Counted from the first letter of the stretch, positions 7,049-14,398 are shown. The stretch is DNA of 18,141 nt from Bacteroidales bacterium (GCA_012837565.1 DUQY01000046.1:1-18141), one strand, 5' to 3'. Translations and numbers: made by a program. Notes: generated by a model from the letters alone, not told the origin.

Positions 7049-7503
7049 TGTAGGTTTAATATCTGATCAGAATGCTCCTTTGTCTTAACTTCTTTTGGAG
7101 ATATAATCTTTTCAATAATACCATCTTCATTAATAATAAATGTTGTTCTATAAGTTCCCATATATGTTTTTCCATACATTTTCTTTTCTCCCCAAACCCC
7201 AAATTTCTCAACCAAAGCTTTATCAGTATCAGCAATCAGGGTAAAAGGAAGTTCGTATTTTGTCTTAAACTTATTATGAGAAGCAACAGAATCAATACTA
7301 ACCCCAATCACTTCATAACCTGCCTTACGCAAATCACTATAACCATCCCTCAAGCTACAAGCCTGAGCAGTACACCCAGGAGTATTATCCTTAGGATAGA
7401 AATAAAGGGCAATCTTTCTTCCCTTATAATCAGATGTTTTAATCTCTTGTCCATTTTCATTTACTCCCAAAATCTCAGGAGCCTTGTCGCCAATATTTAC
7501 CAT
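7045..7503 (-). CDS. bcp: thioredoxin-dependent thiol peroxidase (Bcp/PrxQ peroxiredoxin)
   Basis: This 152-residue cytoplasmic peroxiredoxin reduces H2O2 and organic hydroperoxides using thioredoxin. The catalytic motif YPKDNTPGCTAQAC places the peroxidatic cysteine at Cys44 and the resolving cysteine five residues on at Cys49, the arrangement of PrxQ enzymes with both cysteines in helix 2. The GVWGEKKMYGKTYMGTYRTTF stretch, with its conserved Arg, and the length are typical of the family. The start is an ATG 12 bases downstream of a small frameshifted secreted-protein gene, and the DUF4268 gene follows after 12 bases, so the three look like one leftward operon. No consensus promoter is visible upstream of the operon. 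Confidence 0.95.
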   Translation of the reverse strand: MVNIGDKAPEILGVNENGQEIKTSDYKGRKIALYFYPKDNTPGCTAQACSLRDGYSDLRKAGYEVIGVSIDSVASHNKFKTKYELPFTLIADTDKALVEKFGVWGEKKMYGKTYMGTYRTTFIINEDGIIEKIISPKEVKTKEHSDQILNLQ

Positions 7504-7515
7504 AAGTTTATGTTT

Positions 7516-7727
7516 TTAATAATACACTTTTTCTTCTTTAAACGAAAGAAAATAATCAATAATCCACCCTCGCCTTGCATCAAGATCATCTGCCCAATAA
7601 TCAATTTCGCCTATCCTTCCATTAGGGTTAGTCCAAGATCATTAATATCTGTATCTACCTGAGCTTTTAATTCAGGCGACATATACAGAAGTATAATAGA
7701 ACAAAATATACTTGTCAGTAATTTCAT
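7516..7727 (-). pseudogene. small secreted protein gene with a one-base frameshift
   Basis: From ATG 7727 the frame encodes a signal-peptide-like start (MKLLTSIFCSIILLYMSP, then Glu-Leu-Lys-Ala-Gln) followed by Val-Asp-Thr-Asp-Ile-Asn-Asp-Leu-Gly-Leu, and soon reaches a TAG at 7613-7611. A second frame takes over at the same place with NPNGRIGEIDYWADD and runs to a TAA at 7518-7516. One added base in the AACCC stretch near 7626-7631 would give a continuous protein of about 70 residues, exported and cleaved after Ala-Gln. It could be a decayed gene, a sequencing error, or two unrelated frames; the neat spacing of 12 bases to bcp supports a real gene. The function is unknown. Confidence 0.5.
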
Positions 7728-8036
7728 CGTGTTATAAATTTATTGAATATGTAGGCCTTATAAATGTTCTCATTAAAATCTTTTAACGATAATATTTGCT
7801 AAATGTTCGGAAATTATAGATTATTTTTCTTTGATGCCATTTATACATTAGTTTATTATTAAGATAATAAATATGCATTTCTTTCTGTCAAAAGGCATGT
7901 TTTAATTATTGTTTTTATCTTTGATAATATAATGCATTTGTTAATTACGATGTTCCAATACTTAAATAAACTCTTTTAATATATTATCTATTCTTCATTC
8001 CTATCTAAATGTATTGCAAAGGTTGAAGTTCTCTCT
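7728..8036. other. AT-rich divergent intergenic region
   Basis: About 310 bases separate the leftward bcp operon from the mgtA promoter. I see no coding frame. There is a perfect AT hairpin, TTTATTAT (7852-7859) and ATAATAAA (7864-7871) around a four-base loop. A TATCTTTG at 7916-7923 fits the -7 consensus but has no TTTG box at the right distance. The leftward operon's promoter must lie here, but I cannot place it. Confidence 0.5.
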
Positions 8037-8068
8037 TTTGGCTTTCAAAGGAAAAAGGTCTATCTTTG
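8037..8068 (+). promoter_or_regulatory. Bacteroidota-type promoter for the mgtA leader
   Basis: A TTTG box at 8037-8040, a 20-base spacer and TATCTTTG at 8061-8068 match the established TTTG/TAnnTTTG consensus exactly. Transcription would start near 8075, about 20 bases before the leader ORF and about 130 bases before mgtA. Confidence 0.75.
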
Positions 8069-8095
8069 CAGATTAAATCAAAAAAAACAAAAAAA

Positions 8096-8155
8096 ATGAA
8101 AGACGACCCTGGTCACAGTATTGTTCATTTATTGAAAACCCTAATCAATCTGTAG
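8096..8155 (+). CDS. putative 19-codon leader peptide upstream of mgtA
   Basis: The frame is ATG to TAG with product MKDDPGHSIVHLLKTLINL. It lies between a near-consensus promoter and mgtA and is preceded by a leader consisting almost entirely of A, the feature that promotes translation in Bacteroidota, so it is probably translated. Codons 3-5 are Asp-Asp-Pro. In Escherichia coli and Salmonella the MgtL peptide has acidic residues mixed with prolines near its start; these destabilise or slow the ribosome when Mg2+ is low and so raise mgtA expression. The peptide here shares no alignable sequence with MgtL beyond that property. Its stop codon sits at the base of an alternative hairpin, so ribosome position could decide the downstream fold. 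That it is a regulatory leader is inference; a chance ORF is possible. Confidence 0.5.
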   Translation: MKDDPGHSIVHLLKTLINL

Positions 8156-8204
8156 GTTATCTTTGTTATACCTCCTTTTGATTACATAATAGAAGGTATA
8201 AGTT
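8154..8204 (+). promoter_or_regulatory. mutually exclusive hairpins controlling the mgtA ribosome-binding site
   Basis: TTATACCT (8166-8173) pairs perfectly with AGGTATAA (8194-8201). The right arm overlaps AGAAGG (8191-8196), a good Shine-Dalgarno site 8 bases before the mgtA ATG, so this stem hides it. The same left arm can instead pair with AGGTTAT (8154-8160) through a bulged 4+2 bp stem with a 7-base loop. That leaves AGAAGG free. A ribosome finishing the leader ORF (stop 8153-8155) would cover 8154-8160 and favour the closed form; a ribosome that drops off early would favour the open form. The stem sequences are seen directly; the switching is inferred. Confidence 0.5.
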
Positions 8205-10895
8205 ATGATGAAAATATTAAAAAGAGTATTTCAAAAAAAGATTTTTCAAACCTCAGGTCTATCTCAAGCCTCTGTTGAAAGAATTAGAAAAAGCACAACC
8301 CTTAAACAAGAGGATTTGTTCCTCCACTACTCAACTTCAATCACAGGTCTTGATGAAGAGAACGTTGAGAATAAAACAAAAGAATTTGGTTTAAACCGTA
8401 TTCAAAGAGAGCAAGCACCATCATGGGTTAAGCAATTAATCACAGCCTTTATCAATCCCTTTATTGGTATCTTGGCTTTAATAGCTATTATTTCATTTGT
8501 TATAGATGTATGGATTGCCGAACCAGGTAACGAAGACTATAAGACTGTTATAGTTATTTCGGCTATGGTTTTCATTAGTGTATTCCTTCGTTTCATTCAA
8601 GAATTTAAGAGTAATCTTGCAGCAGAGAAGCTAAAGAAAATGGTAACTACAACTGCAACTGTTGTTAGGCAGGAAGAAGGTGCTCATGAAATTGATTTCG
8701 AAGAGATAGTTCCAGGCGATATTATTAGAATATCGGCAGGTGATATGATACCAGTTGATGCAAGGATAATTCAGTCCAAAGACTTGTTTGTCAACCAAAC
8801 CATGCTAACAGGTGAATCCCTTCCTGTTGAGAAAACCTCTAACGTAATTAATAGCATAAGCAATAAACCACTACACGAGTTAGAGAATATCTGTCTAATG
8901 GGAACAAATGTTATAAGTGGTTCTGCAATAATGGTTGCAATAAATACAGGTTCAAACACTTATTTTGGAGCCATAAGCAAATCCGTAACAGAGAAAAGAG
9001 CAGAAACAAGTTTCGATAAAGGTATAAACAGAATTAGTTGGTTGCTTATACGCTATATGCTTGTTATGGTTCCTCTTGTATTCCTAATTAATGGTATATT
9101 CAAGGGAGATTGGTTAGAGGCACTATTATTTGCTATTGCAGTAGCCGTGGGTCTAACTCCAGAGATGCTACCAATGATTGTTACCACCAACCTTGCAAAA
9201 GGATCTGTAAATATGAGTAAGTATAAGGTTATTGTCAAAAGACTTAATGCTATACAAAATATTGGAGCTATGGATGTACTTTGCACCGACAAAACAGGAA
9301 CCCTTACATTAGATAATATAGTATTGGAAAAGTATGTCAATATTATGGGCTTTGAAGATCAGGAGGTCTTGAGCTGGGCATACCTAAATAGCTTCTATCA
9401 AACAGGAGTAGAAAGTCTTATGGATAATGCAATCCTTAAACATGCTGAACTCTATGAAGAACTGAAGATAGAAGATTTTGAAAAATTAGATGAAATACCT
9501 TTTGACTTCAATCGTAGGAGATTATCCGTTATTTTAGAGAAAGACGATGGTCAGCACCTTTTAGTATGTAAAGGAGCAGTAGAGGAAATGCTCGATATAT
9601 GTTCCTTTGCCTTCGATCCTGCAGAGGATGAGAAACTTCAAATCTTTACCGATGAGATTATCCCTATGGATGAAAAAATAAGGGATTTGATATTAAGAGA
9701 GTCTAATAAAATGAACGAAGACGGTATTAGGGTTCTCCTTCTTGCAGTTCGTGAATTTGATCCTCGTCCTCTTGACTATGGAGTTAATGATGAAAGTGAT
9801 TTAGTAGTTGTAGGACTAATTGGTTTCCTTGACCCTGCAAAACCTTCCGCAACTGATGCCATTGCAGAGCTACATGAGTTAGGAGTAGATGTGAAAGTTC
9901 TTACAGGTGATAATGAAAAAGTAACTTCTAAGATATGTAGGGATGTTGGCATACCTATTAATAATATAGTACTAGGAACCGAGCTTGACGATATGACGGA
10001 TGAGGACCTAACAAGAGATATTGACGATATAAGTATATTTGCAAAGCTTAACCCATTCCAAAAAAGTAGAATAGTGAAAATACTTCAAGCCAAAGGACAT
10101 ACTGTAGGTTTCCTTGGTGATGGAATCAACGATGCAGGAGCTTTAAAGGATGCCGATGTAGGAATATCTGTTGACACCGCAGTAGATATTGCAAAGGAAA
10201 GTTCTGATATAATACTTCTTGAAAACGATTTAGCAGTACTTAAAAATGGAGTAGTTATTGGAAGAAGAACATTTGGAAACATATTGAAATATATCAAAAT
10301 GACCACTTCGAGCAATTTTGGTAATATGTTTTCTATGTTAGGAGCAAGTGCATTCTTACCATTCCTACCAATGCTACCAGCCCAGTTGTTACTACAAAAT
10401 CTACTTTACGATGTTTCCCAAATATCAATACCATGGGATAGTGTCGATGAAGAATATATCAATAAACCACAGCAGTGGGACACTTCCTTCCTTTCAAAGT
10501 TTATTCTTTATATTGGACCCATCAGTTCAATATTCGACTATGCAACCTTTGCCCTAATGTTTTTCTTCTTTAAAGCCAACTCACCCGACCACCAAGCCTT
10601 ATTCCAAACAGGATGGTTTGTTGAGGGATTATTATCTCAAACATTAATTGTTCACCTAATAAGAACAAGAAAAGTACCATTTATACAAAGCTGGGCAACA
10701 GCACCAGTAGTAGCTCTAACCTCTCTAATCATGGCAATAGGAATATTTATTCCATTTTCACCAGTAGCGTCAATGTTTGGAATGGAACCACTACCTATAC
10801 TCTATTTCCCATTCTTGATAATTATTCTAACAGCATACGCATTACTTACCCAAGTTGTGAAGAACTGGTTTATTAGAAGATATAACGTTTTCTAG
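8205..10895 (+). CDS. mgtA: magnesium-translocating P-type ATPase (type IIIB, MgtA)
   Basis: This 896-residue inner-membrane ATPase imports Mg2+ down its gradient with ATP hydrolysis. The motifs are in order: paired membrane helices at about 78-100 and 114-130, the actuator motif LTGES (201-205), the M4 motif VGLTPEMLP (315-323), the phosphorylation motif DKTGTLT with Asp362, the CKGAVEEM nucleotide-binding segment, LTGDN (566-570), GDGIND (638-643), and a C-terminal bundle of helices from about 700. The length and the N-terminal layout match MgtA/MgtB rather than heavy-metal or Ca2+ pumps. The start at 8205 (followed by a second ATG at 8208) has a Shine-Dalgarno-like AGAAGG eight bases upstream, unusual for this phylum and buried in a hairpin. 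Expression is probably controlled by the leader peptide region. A structured hairpin follows the stop within four bases. Confidence 0.97.
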   Translation: MMKILKRVFQKKIFQTSGLSQASVERIRKSTTLKQEDLFLHYSTSITGLDEENVENKTKEFGLNRIQREQAPSWVKQLITAFINPFIGILALIAIISFVIDVWIAEPGNEDYKTVIVISAMVFISVFLRFIQEFKSNLAAEKLKKMVTTTATVVRQEEGAHEIDFEEIVPGDIIRISAGDMIPVDARIIQSKDLFVNQTMLTGESLPVEKTSNVINSISNKPLHELENICLMGTNVISGSAIMVAINTGSNTYFGAISKSVTEKRAETSFDKGINRISWLLIRYMLVMVPLVFLINGIFKGDWLEALLFAIAVAVGLTPEMLPMIVTTNLAKGSVNMSKYKVIVKRLNAIQNIGAMDVLCTDKTGTLTLDNIVLEKYVNIMGFEDQEVLSWAYLNSFYQTGVESLMDNAILKHAELYEELKIEDFEKLDEIPFDFNRRRLSVILEKDDGQHLLVCKGAVEEMLDICSFAFDPAEDEKLQIFTDEIIPMDEKIRDLILRESNKMNEDGIRVLLLAVREFDPRPLDYGVNDESDLVVVGLIGFLDPAKPSATDAIAELHELGVDVKVLTGDNEKVTSKICRDVGIPINNIVLGTELDDMTDEDLTRDIDDISIFAKLNPFQKSRIVKILQAKGHTVGFLGDGINDAGALKDADVGISVDTAVDIAKESSDIILLENDLAVLKNGVVIGRRTFGNILKYIKMTTSSNFGNMFSMLGASAFLPFLPMLPAQLLLQNLLYDVSQISIPWDSVDEEYINKPQQWDTSFLSKFILYIGPISSIFDYATFALMFFFFKANSPDHQALFQTGWFVEGLLSQTLIVHLIRTRKVPFIQSWATAPVVALTSLIMAIGIFIPFSPVASMFGMEPLPILYFPFLIIILTAYALLTQVVKNWFIRRYNVF

Positions 10896-10898
10896 ATT

Positions 10899-10938
10899 AT
10901 AGTCTATCGAAAGTCCAAGGTAACCTGACTTTGACTAT
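10899..10938 (+). terminator. bulged hairpin directly after mgtA
   Basis: ATAGTC (10899-10904) pairs with GACTAT (10933-10938), and AAAGTC (10910-10915) pairs with GACTTT (10927-10932), leaving a five-base bulge on the left and an 11-base loop. It begins four bases after the mgtA stop. There is no T tract, so it may be an RNA-stabilising 3' end structure rather than an intrinsic terminator. Confidence 0.4.
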
Positions 10939-10954
10939 GCTTCACCCAAAAATC

Positions 10955-11145
10955 TAAGGTCTTACTGAAACGCTGTTTTAATTTCTTGAAACAGCGTTTC
11001 ATTTTTTTAAAACAGCGTTTCAGTAAATTGTTATAGCGTTTTAATTTTGCGTCCTAACTCTTCACCCTTTTCATTATAATAAATGCTTTCTCAATTTGTC
11101 AAAGCTCATAAGTGCTTAGTGGATATATTTGATTTTCTGCGTGTA
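10955..11145 (-). repeat. intergenic repeat element, copy 2 (84-bp core at 10966-11049)
   Basis: This copy is in the opposite orientation to the one at 5704-6022. The core reads, in reverse complement, identically to 5930-6013. The three internal units are TGAAACGCTGTTTTAA (10966-10981), TTGAAACAGCGTTTCA (10986-11001) and TTAAAACAGCGTTTCA (11007-11022). Outer homology to copy 1, with substitutions, continues to about 11145 and includes the exact 19-mer at 11122-11140; copy 2 lacks the roughly 50-base insertion of copy 1. The element sits just downstream of mgtA, as copy 1 sits just downstream of the FAH gene. Positions 11146-11240 hold nothing I recognise. Confidence 0.85.
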
Positions 11146-11240
11146 TATATGCAGCAAAAATAAGTAGTTTTACTTTGCGACACCCTAAAATATGCCCAAA
11201 AGCTATAATAATTATTACGCAGTCTTAAATCATAAAAGGT

Positions 11241-11274
11241 AAAGGGAGAAGTTTATTATGCTTCTCCCTTTTTG
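11241..11274. terminator. intrinsic terminator, probably bidirectional
   Basis: AAAGGGAGAAG (11241-11251) and CTTCTCCCTTT (11261-11271) form a perfect 11-bp stem with a nine-base loop. The right arm runs into TTTTTG, so it fits best as a + strand terminator for the mgtA transcript. It also lies about 30 bases past the stop of the leftward TonB receptor gene, and the complement of the left side (TTTACCTTTTATG) could serve that strand. Confidence 0.8.
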
Positions 11275-11302
11275 TATTTGATTAATTTGAGATTATATAT
11301 TC

Positions 11303-13318
11303 TTATAAACTAATACTTGCACCCATAATTGCCCATAATCCTGGTTGGGGTATATTCCCTAAATCGAAATGTGGGGTGTTTAGTATATTGTTTATGTTTA
11401 GGTAGACGTTTAGGCTTCTGTAATTATAGTTAAGGTTTAGGTCTAGAATTGCAAAGGTTGGATAGCCTTTTATTTCTGTTGGTGCATTATCAATATATTC
11501 TAAGTATTCACCCATTCTCTTTTGGTAACGGTAGGATAGGGTGGTGGTGAGTTTGTCTTTATATATTGGTAATGTAAGTCGTAGGGTTAATTTATCTCTT
11601 AGGTAGTTTAGGATATAGTTTGAGATATATTCATTTTTCACTACATCTTGGTTCATCCTTGTGTAGTTGGCTTCAAATATTGTCTTGTATTTAATGACAG
11701 GCATGAGTTCATTGATAAATAACTTTGCTCCCATTTCTAATCCTATCTTATCTAGCTTTGTAATGTTTTTTGATTCCCATTTGTCGTCAGGGTTTATCTT
11801 TACCCAATCTATCATATTCTTTCCATTCATGTAGAAAGCTGAAATATACGAAATAATATATTTGTTTTTCTGCCTTAGACCTATCTCAATACTTTGCGAC
11901 TCCTCTTGTTTTAGGTTTTTATTGCCAATATGAGTGGAGGTTGTATAGTATAGGTCGTTGAAAGTTGGTAGCCTTGAAGACTGTGAAAAAGAGGTGTAAA
12001 TATCTAAATTATCAATTATCTCATAGTTTAGATTAACGGATGGATAGAGCTTAAATTTGTTTTCTATTGAGGTATTAACAAATCCTAATACTCCAACGGA
12101 CAATGTAAGTTTCTTATATTGAATGCTGTGTTGTAGCAAATAACTTAAGTTTGTTCTATTATCTTCTTTGGTAAATTGATCGAATGGGTTGTCCATGGGG
12201 GTTCCCAAAACACTACTTAATATACCCTCATTTCTAATTTCCAAACCGATATTAGTTGTGCCTATCTTCGATTGATATTCACCATTTATATTTCCACCAA
12301 AGACATCAGCCCTATGATGATTGGCAGAACCACTATTCTTTATTAATTCAAATACATCATTATGCCTATTCCAATAGATGGAGGGTGTGAACTTAAGTTT
12401 TTCACCAAATTCTCCTTTTATTGAGCCTAGTATTGAACTGGTATTGTCGAATTGGTTTGGGAATTTTGCGGAGTAGAAGGAATTTGCTCCGTATGCTTTT
12501 TTATTATATCCAAATTGTAGGTCTATCTTATCTTTCTTAATATTTAACCTTGATTGGTATAATACATTGAAAATCTTATAATCAGTATTTGCAATATATC
12601 CATCGGATGATTTATAGCCCATTGATATATAGTTTTCAAGGTTTTTTATCTTATAGCTACCACTAAGTTCATAGTTTTGTAGTTTATGCTGCCCTCTTTC
12701 CACTTTTGCATGAAGAGATTTATCCACTCCTTTCTTAGTGATAATGTTTATTCCACCACTAAAGGCCGATGAACCATAAAGAATTGCTGATGGGCCGTGG
12801 ATGATTTCGATTTTTTCTATGTCGGAAAGGTTGATTGGAATGTCGAAGCTATAATGACCTGTTTGGGGGTTAGAGATGTTTATGCCGTTAAGGAGTATTG
12901 CATTTTGGTCGAAAGAACCACCTCTAATTGAAATGTCGGATTGGACACCGTGGCTACCTCTGGTTTGAATATCTACTGAGGCGACGTAGTTTAGGACTTC
13001 TTCTATACTTTGGGGCGAAAGCCGCTGAATATCCTCTCTTGAAATTATGGTTACTAGCTTAGCAATTTGATTGATAGGCTGATCATTTGAAGAGGAAGAA
13101 ATAATGACTTCATCAAGTTCTCTTTCTGCAATTTGATTGATTTTAGTGGAATCGGTCTTTTGAGCATTAGCATCTGTTGCATTTGCAAAAGTTAGTGCAC
13201 CCACTGTCAAAACCCCAATTGTTACTACCTTATGCATACTATTGTATATGCTATAAGATTTTCTTGCAAACCGAGTAAATCGGTAAGCTTTGTTTTTCTG
13301 GAATGTTTGTTTTTCCAT
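11303..13318 (-). CDS. TonB-dependent outer-membrane receptor, BtuB-like
   Basis: This 671-residue outer-membrane receptor has a signal peptide of about 52 residues ending Ala-Asn-Ala-Gln. The TonB box is probably LDEVIISS (68-75). The plug domain spans about 80-195 with DISIRGGSFDQN (128-139), LLNGINISNPQTGH and HGPSAILYGSSAFSGGINII (174-193). The beta-barrel follows to a C-terminus ending Ser-Ile-Ser-Leu. The plug and the odd N-terminus (Tyr-Arg-Phe-Thr-Arg-Phe-Ala-Arg-Lys then Lys-Val-Val-Thr-Ile-Gly-Val-Leu) resemble Bacteroides receptors annotated as cobalamin receptors, so vitamin B12 or a corrinoid is the best guess. No cobalamin riboswitch is visible, since the upstream gap is only 111 bases and contains the efp terminator, and no corrinoid genes are in the window. 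I found no promoter motif directly upstream. Confidence 0.85.
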   Translation of the reverse strand: MEKQTFQKNKAYRFTRFARKSYSIYNSMHKVVTIGVLTVGALTFANATDANAQKTDSTKINQIAERELDEVIISSSSNDQPINQIAKLVTIISREDIQRLSPQSIEEVLNYVASVDIQTRGSHGVQSDISIRGGSFDQNAILLNGINISNPQTGHYSFDIPINLSDIEKIEIIHGPSAILYGSSAFSGGINIITKKGVDKSLHAKVERGQHKLQNYELSGSYKIKNLENYISMGYKSSDGYIANTDYKIFNVLYQSRLNIKKDKIDLQFGYNKKAYGANSFYSAKFPNQFDNTSSILGSIKGEFGEKLKFTPSIYWNRHNDVFELIKNSGSANHHRADVFGGNINGEYQSKIGTTNIGLEIRNEGILSSVLGTPMDNPFDQFTKEDNRTNLSYLLQHSIQYKKLTLSVGVLGFVNTSIENKFKLYPSVNLNYEIIDNLDIYTSFSQSSRLPTFNDLYYTTSTHIGNKNLKQEESQSIEIGLRQKNKYIISYISAFYMNGKNMIDWVKINPDDKWESKNITKLDKIGLEMGAKLFINELMPVIKYKTIFEANYTRMNQDVVKNEYISNYILNYLRDKLTLRLTLPIYKDKLTTTLSYRYQKRMGEYLEYIDNAPTEIKGYPTFAILDLNLNYNYRSLNVYLNINNILNTPHFDLGNIPQPGLWAIMGASISL

Positions 13319-13351
13319 GTTCGTTTTTTGTTGATTAATAAATTAGTAAAT

Positions 13352-13389
13352 AAAAAAAGTAGCAACCCAATTATTCTTAAAGTTGCTAC
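13352..13389 (-). terminator. intrinsic terminator of efp
   Basis: On the minus strand GTAGCAAC (13389-13382) pairs with GTTGCTAC (13366-13359) and is followed by seven T residues (13358-13352). It lies about 40 bases past the efp stop and before the TonB receptor start, which separates those two units. Confidence 0.85.
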
Positions 13390-13429
13390 GATTCTATGTT
13401 TTTAATAATATAAATACTGAATTATGTAT

Positions 13430-13993
13430 TTATTTTACTCTTTCAGAATATTCAGAAGTTCTGGTGTCGATCTTAATTTTTTCACCAGTTTCAATAAATA
13501 GAGGAACACGAACATTAGCACCAGTTTCAACCGTAGCGTCTTTCATAGCGTTTGTTGCAGTGTTTCCTTTCATACCAGGTTCGGTATATGTTATCTCCAT
13601 TTCCACAAATGCAGGCAATTCACAAGTAAGAGGTGTTTCGGTGTCAGCGTGAACTATCATTTCCACATTTTGACCCTCTTTAAGAAATTGAGGTGCATTT
13701 ATAACATCTTCCTGAATTGATATTTGTTCAAAGTCTTCGGTATGCATGAAATTATAACCGCTATCATCCTTATATAAGTAAGTATATGGGCGGCGTTCAA
13801 TTCTTGCTGTCTCAATTTTTGTTCCAGCTAAAAATGAATGTTCTAATGTCTTACCAGTTTTGTAGCTTTTCATTTTAGTACGCACAAATGTATTTCCCTT
13901 CCCAGGTTTAACGTGAAGGAATTCAATAACAGAGAGTAAATCTCCATTCATAACAATACATAAGCCGTTTTTAATGTCAGAGGTCGTTGCCAT
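13430..13993 (-). CDS. efp: translation elongation factor P
   Basis: EF-P is a 187-residue three-domain beta-barrel protein that binds between the ribosomal P and E sites and relieves stalling at consecutive prolines. The domain I loop is HVKPGKGNTF with Lys32 at the tip, the position modified or left bare in different bacteria. Domain II runs from about residue 65 to 127, and the C-terminal OB domain ends in the characteristic GEKIKIDTRTSEYSERV. The length is usual. It starts 13 bases after the small membrane protein gene, with which it should share the promoter at 14290-14320, and ends in a strong terminator. No epmA or epmB-like modification gene is present in the window. Confidence 0.97.
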   Translation of the reverse strand: MATTSDIKNGLCIVMNGDLLSVIEFLHVKPGKGNTFVRTKMKSYKTGKTLEHSFLAGTKIETARIERRPYTYLYKDDSGYNFMHTEDFEQISIQEDVINAPQFLKEGQNVEMIVHADTETPLTCELPAFVEMEITYTEPGMKGNTATNAMKDATVETGANVRVPLFIETGEKIKIDTRTSEYSERVK

Positions 13994-14006
13994 AATTTTA
14001 TTTTGT

Positions 14007-14267
14007 TTAGTTATTTATATCTTTTTCTTTTGAAATTTCGTTGAACCTACGTTCAAAAAACTCATTATCTTCTTTTATCTTTTTATAGTTTTTTTCATAG
14101 TAATTAGCTCTCATATTTGCACCAATCATCCTAATAACGCAAATCAAAAGCAATAAAATAACTAGTATTTCTGTTGTCGGTTTAGCAAAAATATAGTACC
14201 CAATGATAGCAACTATACCCATATAAGATAGTAAATCTAGTAGTTTTGATATTCTTATAATGTTCAT
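14007..14267 (-). CDS. small membrane protein of unknown function
   Basis: About 86 residues from ATG 14267. An upstream in-frame TTG at 14282 is also possible, but the ATG fits the promoter spacing better. Two hydrophobic segments, LLSYMGIVAIIGYYIF and then ILVILLLLICVIRMIG, form a membrane hairpin joined by a short loop. The C-terminal 35 residues are highly charged and probably a cytoplasmic coiled helix (Asn-Tyr-Glu-Lys-Asn-Tyr-Lys-Lys-Ile-Lys-Glu). I do not recognise the family. Its position as first gene of the efp transcript is the only functional clue. Confidence 0.75.
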   Translation of the reverse strand: MNIIRISKLLDLLSYMGIVAIIGYYIFAKPTTEILVILLLLICVIRMIGANMRANYYEKNYKKIKEDNEFFERRFNEISKEKDINN

Positions 14268-14289
14268 CTTGTAATTTATCAATTAGTTG

Positions 14290-14320
14290 CAAAAATACTC
14301 CTTTTTTCCTTTTTAACAAA
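14290..14320 (-). promoter_or_regulatory. Bacteroidota-type promoter for the efp unit
   Basis: On the minus strand, TTTG (14320-14317), a 19-base spacer and TATTTTTG (14297-14290) match the consensus. The start point would lie about 10-20 bases before the ATG at 14267. Confidence 0.75.
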
Positions 14321-14323
14321 ATA

Positions 14324-14355
14324 TTTGAATAATGAGGATAATTTATCTATATTTG
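14324..14355 (+). promoter_or_regulatory. Bacteroidota-type promoter for the dpp4 operon
   Basis: TTTG (14324-14327), a 20-base spacer and TATATTTG (14348-14355) match the consensus exactly. The -33 box is only three bases from that of the divergent efp promoter. The predicted start point near 14362 gives a leader of about 37 bases. Confidence 0.75.
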
Positions 14356-14398
14356 CAGATTGAGAAAAAGATAATATAGTCAAATTTAATATACAAAT

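Noticed and set aside
7072..7662. Rightward 196-codon open frame across bcp
   Set aside because: It is antisense to a peroxiredoxin with complete catalytic motifs and starts within that gene's coding region. Its product is low in complexity and looks like a shadow frame.
7916..7923. TATCTTTG matching the -7 promoter box
   Set aside because: No TTTG box occurs 19-21 bases upstream and no gene or structured RNA follows directly, whereas the motif at 8061-8068 has both.
13319..13429. Search for a cobalamin riboswitch in front of the BtuB-like receptor
   Set aside because: The gap is 111 bases and contains the efp terminator. No B12-box-like sequence or room for the roughly 200-base riboswitch exists.
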